Of a DNA stretch of 15,220 nt, positions 1 to 8,500 are shown one piece after another. The translations under genes and the position numbers were made by a program. Location of the stretch: NCBI GenBank assembly GCA_900546675.1, contig URDQ01000050.1:1-15220 (forward strand). The letters run 5' to 3'. The stretch is from an uncultured Porphyromonas sp. GTDB taxonomy: Bacteria; Bacteroidota; Bacteroidia; Bacteroidales; Porphyromonadaceae. The notes below the pieces were generated by a model. The model made no database searches and was not told the origin of the DNA. It was given only the letters and a program-made list of their open reading frames with translations. Positions within the stretch are counted from its first letter, which is position 1. The number at the start of each line of letters is the position of its first letter.

Positions 1-88
1 CATTTCGTCCCCACGTAGGGAGCATTTCGTCCCTACGTGGGGATTTTTTCGTTCCTCCGTAGGGATTTGGAAATCTCCACGTGGGGAT
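1..88. repeat. Four tandem 22-bp semi-palindromic repeat units
   Basis: Four units follow each other at an exact 22-bp period (1-22, 23-44, 45-66, 67-88). Each has a core of the form tccccacgtaggga or its partner tccctacgtgggga, so the cores are near-palindromes whose orientation alternates from unit to unit. Units 1 and 2 are almost identical and both begin catttcgtcc; units 3 and 4 are more diverged at their left ends. The array touches the window edge, so more copies may lie upstream. There are no unique spacers, so it is not a CRISPR array. An intergenic repeat family is the simplest reading. Confidence 0.8.
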
Positions 89-240
89 CAGCCTCTTTTG
101 GCGTAAAGGTGTTGTGATGCGTAGGTGACCTTGTTTATAATGTCTCAACTCAGCCTCCTCTCCCAGCACCATAAAGCTGAAGTTAGCGAGAGGGTGAGAG
201 GCTTCGTATGTCTATACGGATAGTTTGTTGTGCTATTTTG
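89..240. other. Non-coding leader upstream of the yitT-like gene
   Basis: Between the 22-bp repeats and the promoter box I see no convincing gene, RNA or strong hairpin. An ATG at 208 is preceded by purine-rich gagagg and opens in the yitT frame. However, its first ~30 residues do not resemble the family and the likely -7 box lies inside that extension, so I treat this stretch as non-coding leader. Confidence 0.5.
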
Positions 241-248
241 TATCTTTG
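241..248 (+). promoter_or_regulatory. Bacteroidota-type -7 promoter box
   Basis: The octamer TATCTTTG, followed by CA, matches the TAnnTTTG -7 element used by the primary sigma factor of Bacteroidota. A TTTG at 224-227 is the nearest -33-like element, but the 13-base gap is shorter than the usual ~19, so the -33 half is doubtful. Transcription would begin near 255 and serve the four-gene plus-strand cluster. Confidence 0.5.
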
Positions 249-327
249 CACTCAGATACCTATCGGAGAGCGTCGCCTAGAGCGCAGTAGCCTCACGATG
301 GATCGCTCACTACGTAATACGCATCTA

Positions 328-1332
328 ATGAAATACAAGATCCCCAGTAAGGATGAACTTCGCGTCCGCCTAGCAGCTCTGCCTGCTCAGGCCGCTGAAC
401 TACTCTCTAGTCGTAAGTTTTGGCACGAATTGGTCCTGATGACCGTTGCTATGTTTATCGGTGCTATGGCGGTACACTACTTCCTCGCACCTAGTGGTCT
501 GATCGTCGGATCGGTGACGGGACTTGGCATCGTGCTGGAGCGACTCTTTCCGATTATGTCGCTGGGCTCCTATATGTTTCTCATCAATGCTATCTTGCTG
601 CTACTCTCCTTCATCTTGATCGGTAATGAGTTTGGCGCTAAGACTTGCTACACGGCACTGATCTTAGGCCCGTTTGTCGACTTGATGGGATGGATCGATC
701 CTGTCGAGGGGTCGATGTTCGCTCAGGAGGTGCATGGCGTTATGGTGGCTAATCCAGGGTTTGACTTGGTCTGCTTCATCTTGGTGATGAGTGCTGCGCA
801 GGCTATCCTTTTTAGCATCAATGCCTCGACGGGTGGGCTAGATATCTTGGCGAAGATCTTTAATAAGTACCTTCATGTGCCACTAGGAGTGTCGGTGACG
901 ATCGCTGGTGGTCTGATCTGCTGCTCCGCCTTCCTGACTAGCCCTACGGGTCTGGTGATTATGGGTCTGGTGGGTACTTGGCTCAATGGCATGATCCTCG
1001 ACTACTTTATGACTCGTATGAGCTCGCGGACTCGTGTCTATGTCATCTCTAAGGATTGGGAGCATATCCGTAACTATGTGATCCACACGCTGAATCGTGG
1101 GGTGACGATCCACTCCGTGACGGGTGGTTACTCAGGCGAGGAGCATAAGCAGCTGGAGTGCATCTTGACACGGGACGAGTTTGGCAAACTATTGGATCAT
1201 TTGCGTGCTGAGCGTATGGAGCCGTTTATCACCTCAGACCCTGTCAGCGAGGTGTACGGTCTGTGGCGCAAGAAGAGCCAGCTTGAGGAACTCACGGTCG
1301 AGACGGGGACGCCTGACGAGAGCACCTTTTAG
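328..1332 (+). CDS. YitT family membrane protein with C-terminal DUF2179 domain
   Basis: Inner-membrane protein of the YitT/DUF161 family; the transported substrate, if any, is not established. From the ATG at 328 it is 334 residues. About six hydrophobic segments fill residues ~31-235, including the family-like stretches PSGLIVGSVTGLGIV and INASTGGLDILAKIF. A soluble DUF2179 domain follows at ~236-310, recognisable from NRGVTIHSVTGGYSGEE and the closing SEVYG. The frame stays open upstream to ATGs at 298 and 208. The 208 start has a purine-rich site but would precede the promoter box at 241-248 and adds a non-family N-terminus. The start at 298 remains possible. It is the first gene of a tight cluster, with the porin gene 23 bp downstream. 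The family call is secure; the start is not. Confidence 0.85.
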   Translation: MKYKIPSKDELRVRLAALPAQAAELLSSRKFWHELVLMTVAMFIGAMAVHYFLAPSGLIVGSVTGLGIVLERLFPIMSLGSYMFLINAILLLLSFILIGNEFGAKTCYTALILGPFVDLMGWIDPVEGSMFAQEVHGVMVANPGFDLVCFILVMSAAQAILFSINASTGGLDILAKIFNKYLHVPLGVSVTIAGGLICCSAFLTSPTGLVIMGLVGTWLNGMILDYFMTRMSSRTRVYVISKDWEHIRNYVIHTLNRGVTIHSVTGGYSGEEHKQLECILTRDEFGKLLDHLRAERMEPFITSDPVSEVYGLWRKKSQLEELTVETGTPDESTF

Positions 1333-1355
1333 TATTACCTGATTCAGCTAGAACT

Positions 1356-2429
1356 ATGTCACATCTTACGAAGTCGCTTTCGGCACTCATCCTCCTACTA
1401 TCCCTCACCTTCGGCTCGCTGATGGCGCAGGAGCCTACGCCCGATGCCGAGCTAGAAGCACCGCATAACAAGAAGGTGGCGCTCTCGCTAGAGGCGCGCG
1501 GTGACTATCAGCGTATCTATATAGGTAGTCAATCGGACAAGGCGGGTTCAGGCTTTAAGGGCAATATCGCCAACGTCATACTCAGTGGCACGCTCTCGCC
1601 AAAGTTTAGCTACCTCTACCGACAGCGGCTTAGCTCGGTCAATCTAGATCGCACTTTCTTCGAGTCGATTGACTTCCTCTACTTACAGTACAACCCAACC
1701 GAGCAGCTCAGTGTCAAGCTTGGCAAGTGGATCGTCTTCGTCGGTGGGTGGGAGTTTGAACCAGCTCCGATAGATGTCTTCCAGTTGGGAGAGTTCTGCT
1801 ACCAAATGCCAGCTTATCAGTGGGGCGCTACGGTGAGCTACACCCTACCTAATGGGCAGGACAATCTCCATGCGCAGGTGATCCAAAGTCCCTATCGTAA
1901 GACATACGAGGCGATGAGCGGGCAGCCTGCCGATATGTATGCTTACAACCTTATATGGACAGCACACCACGATTGGTTTGTGCCGATGTGGAGTGTCAAC
2001 TTTATGGAGTATGCGCCTGGACGCTTTATGAACTACATCTCGCTGGGCAACCGCTTTCAGCTGACCCGCCGCACTTTCGTCGATCTAGACTTGATGCACC
2101 GTGCGCCACTAGATGGAGAGGGTAAGAAGGCTTTTGCCGATTACTCTATTTATGGTCAGCTAGCCTTCCACCCGACGGTTCAGACGAAGCTCTACCTCAA
2201 GGGGAGCTACGATCAGAACTTGAGTGGCTCAGCAGCGGACTACGGGGTCATCGACGGCACGCAGATAACCTGTCTCGGTGGCGGTGTCGAGTACTCACCC
2301 ATCCCCGAGGTGCGTCTGCACGCACACGCTAACTACGCTTTTGGCACAAACACGAACCCGATGGCGGTGCTGCATGACCAGCGCACGCAGATCAACGTGG
2401 GGGTCACCTGGCGTATGAAAGTACTCTAA
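1356..2429 (+). CDS. OprO/OprP-like outer-membrane porin
   Basis: A 357-residue protein with a signal peptide (hydrophobic core LSALILLLSLTFGS, cleavage near Ala24-Gln25). The rest alternates polar and aromatic/aliphatic residues in the way of outer-membrane beta-strands, and ends in a final strand (INVGVTWRMKVL). The segment around residues 105-145 (FLYLQYNPTEQLSVKLGK, then a Gly-Gly-Trp-Glu and an Asp-rich turn) resembles the phosphate-selective porin O/P family, in which a paired-strand region leads into a constriction loop. That makes a small-solute channel the best guess. True phosphate selectivity cannot be read from the sequence. It lies 23 bp after the YitT gene and 18 bp before argS, so it is probably co-transcribed. 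Confidence 0.7.
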   Translation: MSHLTKSLSALILLLSLTFGSLMAQEPTPDAELEAPHNKKVALSLEARGDYQRIYIGSQSDKAGSGFKGNIANVILSGTLSPKFSYLYRQRLSSVNLDRTFFESIDFLYLQYNPTEQLSVKLGKWIVFVGGWEFEPAPIDVFQLGEFCYQMPAYQWGATVSYTLPNGQDNLHAQVIQSPYRKTYEAMSGQPADMYAYNLIWTAHHDWFVPMWSVNFMEYAPGRFMNYISLGNRFQLTRRTFVDLDLMHRAPLDGEGKKAFADYSIYGQLAFHPTVQTKLYLKGSYDQNLSGSAADYGVIDGTQITCLGGGVEYSPIPEVRLHAHANYAFGTNTNPMAVLHDQRTQINVGVTWRMKVL

Positions 2430-2447
2430 CTCCTTATACTATATACT

Positions 2448-4262
2448 ATGAGCCTTTACAGACAGCTTAGCGAGGCGATCGCCTCGACACTACATACACT
2501 TTACGATCTCAACACGACCGCTGACGAGATCACGCTGACCGCCACGCGCCCTGAGTTTGAGGGGCATGTGACGCTCGTTGTTTTTCCCTATCTCAAGGCT
2601 TCGCACAAGTCTCCGCAAGAGACTGCTGAGACGATCGGTGCCAAGCTCCAAGAGCAGACAGACCTCATAGCCTCCTATGGCGTGGTCAAGGGCTTTCTCA
2701 ACCTTACGTTGACTGACACAGCGTGGCTCTCAGCCCTGCGAGAGATTGCCGAGACTCCGCATTACGGTCACATCACGCCGACAGATCAGTCGCCACTCGT
2801 GATGATCGAGTACTCCTCGCCAAACACCAACAAGCCGCTTCACCTCGGTCACGTGCGCAACAACCTGCTTGGCTACAGCCTCGCTCAGATACTGGAGGCT
2901 AGCGGACATCGTGTGGTCAAGACAAACATCGTCAACGACCGTGGCGTGCATATCTGCAAGTCGATGTTGGCTTGGCTACGCTGGGGCAATGGCGAGACGC
3001 CAGACTCTTCGGGCAAGAAGGGCGACCACCTCATCGGAGACTACTACGTGCGCTTTGACAAGGAGTATCGTGCCGAGCTAGCGCAGATACGTGCTGAGCA
3101 TCCCGACTGGAGCGACGAGGAGGTCGAGGCTAAGTCTCAACTTATGGCTGATGCACGACAGATGCTACGTCAGTGGGAGCAGGGTGACCCTGAGGTGCGT
3201 GCGCTGTGGCGACAGATGAATGAGTGGGTCTACAAAGGCTTTGACGAGACTTACAACCGTATGGGCGTATCCTTTGACAAGATCTACTACGAGAGCGACA
3301 CCTACCTCGTAGGCCGCGAGGAGGTCTTGCGAGGCTTGAAGGAAGGGCTCTTCGAGCGACATGAGGATGGCTCCGTATGGGCCGACTTTGAGGCGGAGGG
3401 ACTGGACAAGAAGATCCTTCTACGCAGTGACGGCACCTCCGTCTACATCACCCAAGACATCGGTACTGCCAAGCTGCGCTATCAAGACTTCCCAATAGAC
3501 CAAATGGTCTACGTCGTGGGCAACGAGCAGGAGTACCACTTTCAGGTGCTATCGCTACTCTTAGACCGCTTGGGATATAAGTGGGGCAAGAGCTTGACGC
3601 ACTTTAGCTACGGCATGGTCGAGCTCCCTCACGGTAAGATGAAGAGTCGCGAGGGTACGGTCGTCGATGCGGACGATCTGATGGACGCTATGCGCGACAC
3701 CGCCCTAGAGGTAGCACGAACAGCTCAGCAGGCGAAGGGCGCAGAGCTAGCTGCCGAACCGACAACCGAGGAGCTACGCACCGCTGAGATGGTCGGACTG
3801 GGCGCACTCAAGTACTTCATCCTTAAGGTGGACCCGAGGAAGAATATGATGTTCAACCCCGAGGAGTCTATCGACTTCAACGGCAACACAGGGCCCTTCA
3901 TTCAGTACACCTACGCACGCATCTGCTCGCTCCTGCAGAAGGCTGACGAGATGGGCTACAAGCATCAGCTCCCTGAGACGGGTGAGCTAACTCTCTCGTC
4001 GTATGAGACAGCACTCGTCCAGCAGTTGCTCGACTATCCGACAGTTGTGCAGGAGGCTGCCGCGAGCTATTCGCCAGCCCGCATTGCCAACTATACCTAC
4101 GACTTGGTCAAGGGGTATAACCAGTTCTACCACGAGTGCTCCGTGCTGCGTGAGGAGGACGAAGCGCTACGCAGTATGCGTCTGCAGCTCAGCAAGACCG
4201 TTGCCGAGACGAGCCATAGTGCTATGGGGCTTCTAGGCATCGACTTGCCCGAGCGTATGTAG
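2448..4262 (+). CDS. argS: Arginyl-tRNA synthetase
   Basis: Class I aminoacyl-tRNA synthetase that charges tRNA-Arg with arginine in the cytoplasm; essential for translation. The 604-residue product has the expected layout. An N-terminal additional domain (~1-110) precedes the Rossmann catalytic core, which opens with SSPNTNKPLHLGHVRNN, where HLGH at 132-135 is the HIGH signature. The KMSKS equivalent is KMKSREG at 397-403. The C-terminal helical anticodon-binding (DALR) domain starts near residue 475 with GPFIQYTYARICSLL. Length is normal for the family and no key motif is missing. The ATG at 2448 fits the family N-terminus and follows the porin gene by 18 bp; mnmA begins 21 bp after its stop. 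The internal frames on both strands here are shadows. Confidence 0.97.
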   Translation: MSLYRQLSEAIASTLHTLYDLNTTADEITLTATRPEFEGHVTLVVFPYLKASHKSPQETAETIGAKLQEQTDLIASYGVVKGFLNLTLTDTAWLSALREIAETPHYGHITPTDQSPLVMIEYSSPNTNKPLHLGHVRNNLLGYSLAQILEASGHRVVKTNIVNDRGVHICKSMLAWLRWGNGETPDSSGKKGDHLIGDYYVRFDKEYRAELAQIRAEHPDWSDEEVEAKSQLMADARQMLRQWEQGDPEVRALWRQMNEWVYKGFDETYNRMGVSFDKIYYESDTYLVGREEVLRGLKEGLFERHEDGSVWADFEAEGLDKKILLRSDGTSVYITQDIGTAKLRYQDFPIDQMVYVVGNEQEYHFQVLSLLLDRLGYKWGKSLTHFSYGMVELPHGKMKSREGTVVDADDLMDAMRDTALEVARTAQQAKGAELAAEPTTEELRTAEMVGLGALKYFILKVDPRKNMMFNPEESIDFNGNTGPFIQYTYARICSLLQKADEMGYKHQLPETGELTLSSYETALVQQLLDYPTVVQEAAASYSPARIANYTYDLVKGYNQFYHECSVLREEDEALRSMRLQLSKTVAETSHSAMGLLGIDLPERM

Positions 4263-4283
4263 TCCTCTCTGAGGGCTTGACTT

Positions 4284-5423
4284 ATGAGGTGTATGGAGAC
4301 CGCTCTCTACACATCACTGCCACGGGATAGCCGTATCGCTCTGCTCGCTTCGGGTGGTGTGGATAGCAGTGTGGCGATGCATCTGCTCGTCGAGGCGGGC
4401 TTTCGTCCAGACCTCTACTATATACGTATCGGTATGCAGGACGAAGATGGAGGCTATCTCGACTGTCCTGCCGAGGAAGACATCGAACTGGTGACGCTCC
4501 TCGCCCGTCGCTACGACCTGCACCTAGAGATCATCGACCTGCACCAAGTCTATTGGGATCGTGTAGTCTCCTATACGATGGATGCGGTGAAGCAAGGACT
4601 CACGCCCAATCCCGATGTGATGTGCAATAAGTTGATCAAGTTCGGAGCCTTTGAGGAGAGGTGTGGATCCGAGTACGACTACATTGCCACGGGTCACTAC
4701 GCTACGATACGAAAGACGGCAGCGGGCTTGACCTTCCTTGGCACCTCTCCCGACCCAGTAAAGGATCAGACCGACTTCTTGGCGCAGATCGGCTTTCGAC
4801 AGATGGAGCGTCTCCTCTTCCCTATCGGTCACCTCCCCAAGGAAGAGGTGCGTCGCATCGCCCTCGAAGCGCATCTAGTCAATGCACAGCGCAAAGATAG
4901 CCAAGGCATCTGCTTCTTAGGACAGATCAACTACAACGACTTCATCGAGCGCTACTTAGGCACTCAGACGGGCGACATCATCGACCATGAGACAGGAGAG
5001 AAGATCGGGGAGCATCGAGGCTACTGGTTTCACACCATCGGGCAGCGCAAAGGGCTAGGGCTCTCGGGCGGGCCGTGGTATGTGGTGGCAAAAGATGTGG
5101 AGCACAACGTCCTCTACGCTTCACGAGGCTACGACCCCAAGACGCAGTACGGCACGATCATCGAGACCGAGGAGATGCACTGGCTCACGATCGATCCGTG
5201 GCTCTGGACGGAGACCCCGTCAGATAGTCCGCTGGAGGTCACCTTCAAGATCAGACACACGCCCGACTTCACCGAGGGTCGCCTCGAGCGACTCCCCTCA
5301 GGGGGCTATCAGCTAGTCAGTAGCGAGCCGATACAAGGCATTGCGGCTGGTCAGTTTGCCACCATTTACGATCCTCAGCGTCAGCTCTGCTGGGGCAGTG
5401 CTCCGATCCGCTCGAGTCGCTAG
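4284..5423 (+). CDS. mnmA: tRNA-specific 2-thiouridylase MnmA
   Basis: Catalyses ATP-dependent 2-thiolation of uridine 34 in tRNAs for Lys, Glu and Gln, taking sulfur from a persulfide relay. The 379-residue product shows the PP-loop ATP site SGGVDSS (23-29), the NPDVMCN motif with the first catalytic cysteine (Cys114), ATGHYA (135-140), and DSQGICFLG with the second catalytic cysteine (Cys210). The C-terminal beta-barrel half begins around GDIIDHETGEKIGEHRG. One local difference is the segment after GHYA, KDQTDFLAQI, where many MnmA proteins have KDQSYFL. Bacteroidota often carry more than one mnmA, so this may be one of several paralogues. A second ATG lies three codons in (4293); neither has a strong Shine-Dalgarno site. 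It is the last gene of the cluster and is followed by a large stem-loop. Confidence 0.95.
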   Translation: MRCMETALYTSLPRDSRIALLASGGVDSSVAMHLLVEAGFRPDLYYIRIGMQDEDGGYLDCPAEEDIELVTLLARRYDLHLEIIDLHQVYWDRVVSYTMDAVKQGLTPNPDVMCNKLIKFGAFEERCGSEYDYIATGHYATIRKTAAGLTFLGTSPDPVKDQTDFLAQIGFRQMERLLFPIGHLPKEEVRRIALEAHLVNAQRKDSQGICFLGQINYNDFIERYLGTQTGDIIDHETGEKIGEHRGYWFHTIGQRKGLGLSGGPWYVVAKDVEHNVLYASRGYDPKTQYGTIIETEEMHWLTIDPWLWTETPSDSPLEVTFKIRHTPDFTEGRLERLPSGGYQLVSSEPIQGIAAGQFATIYDPQRQLCWGSAPIRSSR

Positions 5424-5436
5424 TCATCCCATTTCT

Positions 5437-5486
5437 ACCAATGAAAAGGAGAACGCTCACATACGAGTGTTTTCCTTTCTTTTGGT
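5437..5486. terminator. Long imperfect stem-loop after mnmA, probable bidirectional terminator
   Basis: Arms 5437-5458 and 5465-5486 pair over 22 positions with a 6-base loop (acatac). Seventeen are Watson-Crick and two of the remaining five can form G-U pairs; the other three cluster as an internal bulge. The right arm reads tgttttcctttcttttgg on the plus strand, which gives a U-rich 3' side. It lies 14 bp after the mnmA stop and between convergent genes, so it could stop transcription from both sides. Confidence 0.65.
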
Positions 5487-5504
5487 ATGACGGGCATACA
5501 AAAC

Positions 5505-5537
5505 TAGAGGCACCAATACTCAGTACCAGTGCCTCTA
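5505..5537 (-). terminator. Perfect 9-bp stem-loop downstream of the fimbrial operon
   Basis: tagaggcac (5505-5513) pairs perfectly with gtgcctcta (5529-5537) around a 15-base loop. Read on the minus strand, the stem is followed by GTTTTG, a short U-run, and it lies about 50 bases after the stop codon of the large T9SS gene. That fits a modest terminator for the minus-strand operon. On the plus strand no U-run follows. Confidence 0.5.
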
Positions 5538-5553
5538 ACTATTAACCTTTAAT

Positions 5554-5588
5554 CAACAGCCAACAGCTAACAGCCAATAGCCAACCGC
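5554..5588. repeat. Five tandem heptamers abutting a stop codon
   Basis: Five 7-base units follow one another: caacagc, caacagc, taacagc, caatagc, caaccgc. The last base of the array is the first base of the reverse-complement stop codon (5588-5590) of the large minus-strand gene. The first two units are identical and the others differ by one or two bases. It could be a simple-sequence slippage tract or part of a dispersed intergenic repeat; no function can be read from it. Confidence 0.65.
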
Positions 5589-8500
5589 TATCTCACCACG
5601 AGCGTCGCACGGCGTGCGACACCGTCCGTGCCGATCGCCTCGACGACGTAGCTGCCTGACGAGAGGAGGATACGCTCGCTGTACTCCGTCAGCCCAGGAA
5701 GCGACTGCGTGTAGACCGTGATACCGTCACCCTGTACAAGCCGCAGAGATGACATCTCCTGTGTCGTGCGAATAGTCAGCATACCCTCGCTGTACTGCGC
5801 CTGCAGCTCATCTGTAGGCTCTGCCGTCGGAGCGACCGACGTAAAGTCGCCGTCCACGCGTAGCTCCAGACGTCCCTCGGCATCATCGGGGAAGAGCTTG
5901 ATCTGGCAACTCTTACCACCCGTCAGGTCATGCTCCAGGCCGCTCTTGTGGTCTATCAGACGAGCCGTCACAACGTGCCCCATCACACTACCGGCGAGCG
6001 AGAGCGTCACATCGATCGGTTCAGAGACCCGTGTGGCTAGCTGGTAATGCCCCGTAGCCGCATCGTCCGCATAGAGATCCTTATAGGAACCACCTGCGGG
6101 ATCGATGATAGCGATCGAAGGATAGCGACTCTCCGTGCTCATCAGGAGCTTATTGACCGAGCCAAACTCATCGCCATAGGTGACAAGCGCACGATCCTTA
6201 CCCAGGCGACTCTGTAACGTCAGCGACAGGTAGCGTGCAGTCTCCTCGTCAGCGTCACCGCTAGTACTACGCAGGCTACCGCTCTGAGTTTGTTGTTTAG
6301 CATATGTGTCGAGAGCAGTTGTTGGGAAGACGAGCTTTGCTCCAGAACCGACACCCTCCTTGAGCTTGACCACAAAGGCTTCGAGCTGATTGATCGTCTT
6401 ATTTTCGGCTGTAGCTCGGTGGTAGGTAGAGATCGACCCATCTAGCTTCAGAGGATCATAGCCTTTCACCTTAACAAGGCTCAAGAATCTCACATAGGGT
6501 TCTATAACCTCTTTATTAGCATCTAGGAAAGGAGCTATCTCTAGCGGTGTCATAAATGGATTGCCCACCATCACCTCCTGACCAGCAGCAGCTGCGCTCA
6601 CCTCCATCGTGTAACCCTCGGTACCGTCAGCGAGCTTAGAGATACGCTGCGTCGTCGGGTTCTCAAAGATAAAGCGGTAAGCCATCTTGCTGCGCTGAGC
6701 ATACGAATAGTAACCACGGAAGCGCTGAGCTTTGCCATCGAAGTACTGGAAGCGACTCTGCCCCGTGCTAGCATCGTAGGTCTGATGGTAGAAGGTGTTC
6801 GCTACGTCAGGCCTGTCGAAGTAAGGCAACTCCAAGATACCACGACGCTCTACAATAGCACTCTTACCCTCTCGGTTCTTAAAGCCCTGCTCGTCTCCAG
6901 CCACAATCAGAGCGATGCTATTATTATTGCCCGCCATCGAGATAGACTGTAGTGGCGAGGGATCGTTGAAGGCACTAGCGTCAAACTCAGCCATATCATA
7001 CACATCATTCTCCTCGATACCAGGCAAGACTCGTAAGCCAAGCTGATAGGTGTAAGGTGAGGCACTGAAGCTGTAGTCGCCCGCATAGATATCGTATAGC
7101 GGAGCAGCCAGCAGGTTGAGCTGAGCACGATCATACAGCCACTCATCGGTGTCGAACTCTTCAGTGGTATAGATATGCTTGTCACTCTCATACTCTGTAC
7201 CCTTCGCTACGCCAAAGTTGTAACGCACCATAGCACGTCGGTAGTTGAGCTGAGAGAGGTTATAGATAAACCCTCCCGAGTGGAAAGTGATATCGATACA
7301 GGTAGGCTCACCGTAAAGGTCACGTAGAGTCACCTCCTTATCGAGGTCTGGCTGCGGACAAATCGGCTGACCCGAGGCATCCTCTAACTTGAAGTACGCC
7401 ATATTCACTATATGCACATTGGTGCAGCTACTTGGCACAGCATTCGCTGGATAAAACGCTCCATTATAGAGAAATGCCCAGTTGTCAGGGTTATTCCAGT
7501 CGTAGTGCTCTTCACGTGCTTTCTTGTCGTTAGGGTCATTTCCCTGCCGTGGTACCACGAAAGCATTGAATGTTTGGTCTGCTGCAAAAGGCCCTTCAGG
7601 TAGCGTGCCGTGTCCTTCTGCGGAGGTTGGACGAGGCATCCACCACAGCTCGTCTGGAGAAACAGGGATGATACCTTTACTGTCACGCGGACCACACCTA
7701 GTTCCGTTGACGGTCAACGTGTAGCTCTCGTAGTGCGCCTTACCATCGACTACCCGAGGAGCGGACACTTTACGGCGGATAGTACGTCCAGAGTCGGTGT
7801 CTCCATTGTCAAAGGTCCACTTGTACGCACTGTCTGGCACACCCAGATTGGTTGCTGTCAGGGTCACTATATCGCCAGGACAGTGAGCACCCTGCGGAGA
7901 GACGGTCACCGCAATACCCTCAGAGATGTCCTCGAGCTTGACGGTAAACTTCTCCGTCTGCATATTCGTCTCACCACATAGACTGGTTTTAATCTCCAGC
8001 CTGTACTCATTCTTGAGTTCACTACCCGACTCAGCATTAAGCTCCCAGCGGACCATCAAGTCTTCGGGCAAGTCCTCAATATTTGAGCTCATAATGACCT
8101 TGTCCCCATCCTTGAGGACCACGGTACCAACCTTGTTCGGGATGTTGATAAGCTTAAACGCCATATAGCCCGTCTCCTTGGAGCAGCGATACCCTACGTA
8201 GGTAGGACGTGCGTACGAGGGAGTCAGATCTTTTGTATCTATAGGCACATCAACTGAAATCCAAGGGACAAACGGCTCTGCAGACCAAGAAGACCACGAA
8301 AAGCCATCCTCACCCCAATCGTCTTGGTCATTGGTTGGATCGTAACCATCAAGAGGTAACTTGTAATAGCCATCACCGACATTCCCTCTCTCCAGCTCTC
8401 CCTTGACAAACTGATTGACCCCAACGGAGTCTACCTTGTGAGCCCACTTATTACAATCGTAGTTTATCCACTGCCAGCTAGGCTTTGGGTAGAAGTAGCG

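Noticed and set aside
1..88. Possible CRISPR array at the left edge
   Set aside because: The 22-bp units are directly adjacent with no unique spacers, and no cas genes are present.
4524..4874. 116-residue minus-strand frame opposite mnmA
   Set aside because: Antisense to the catalytic region of mnmA, with a composition typical of a shadow frame.
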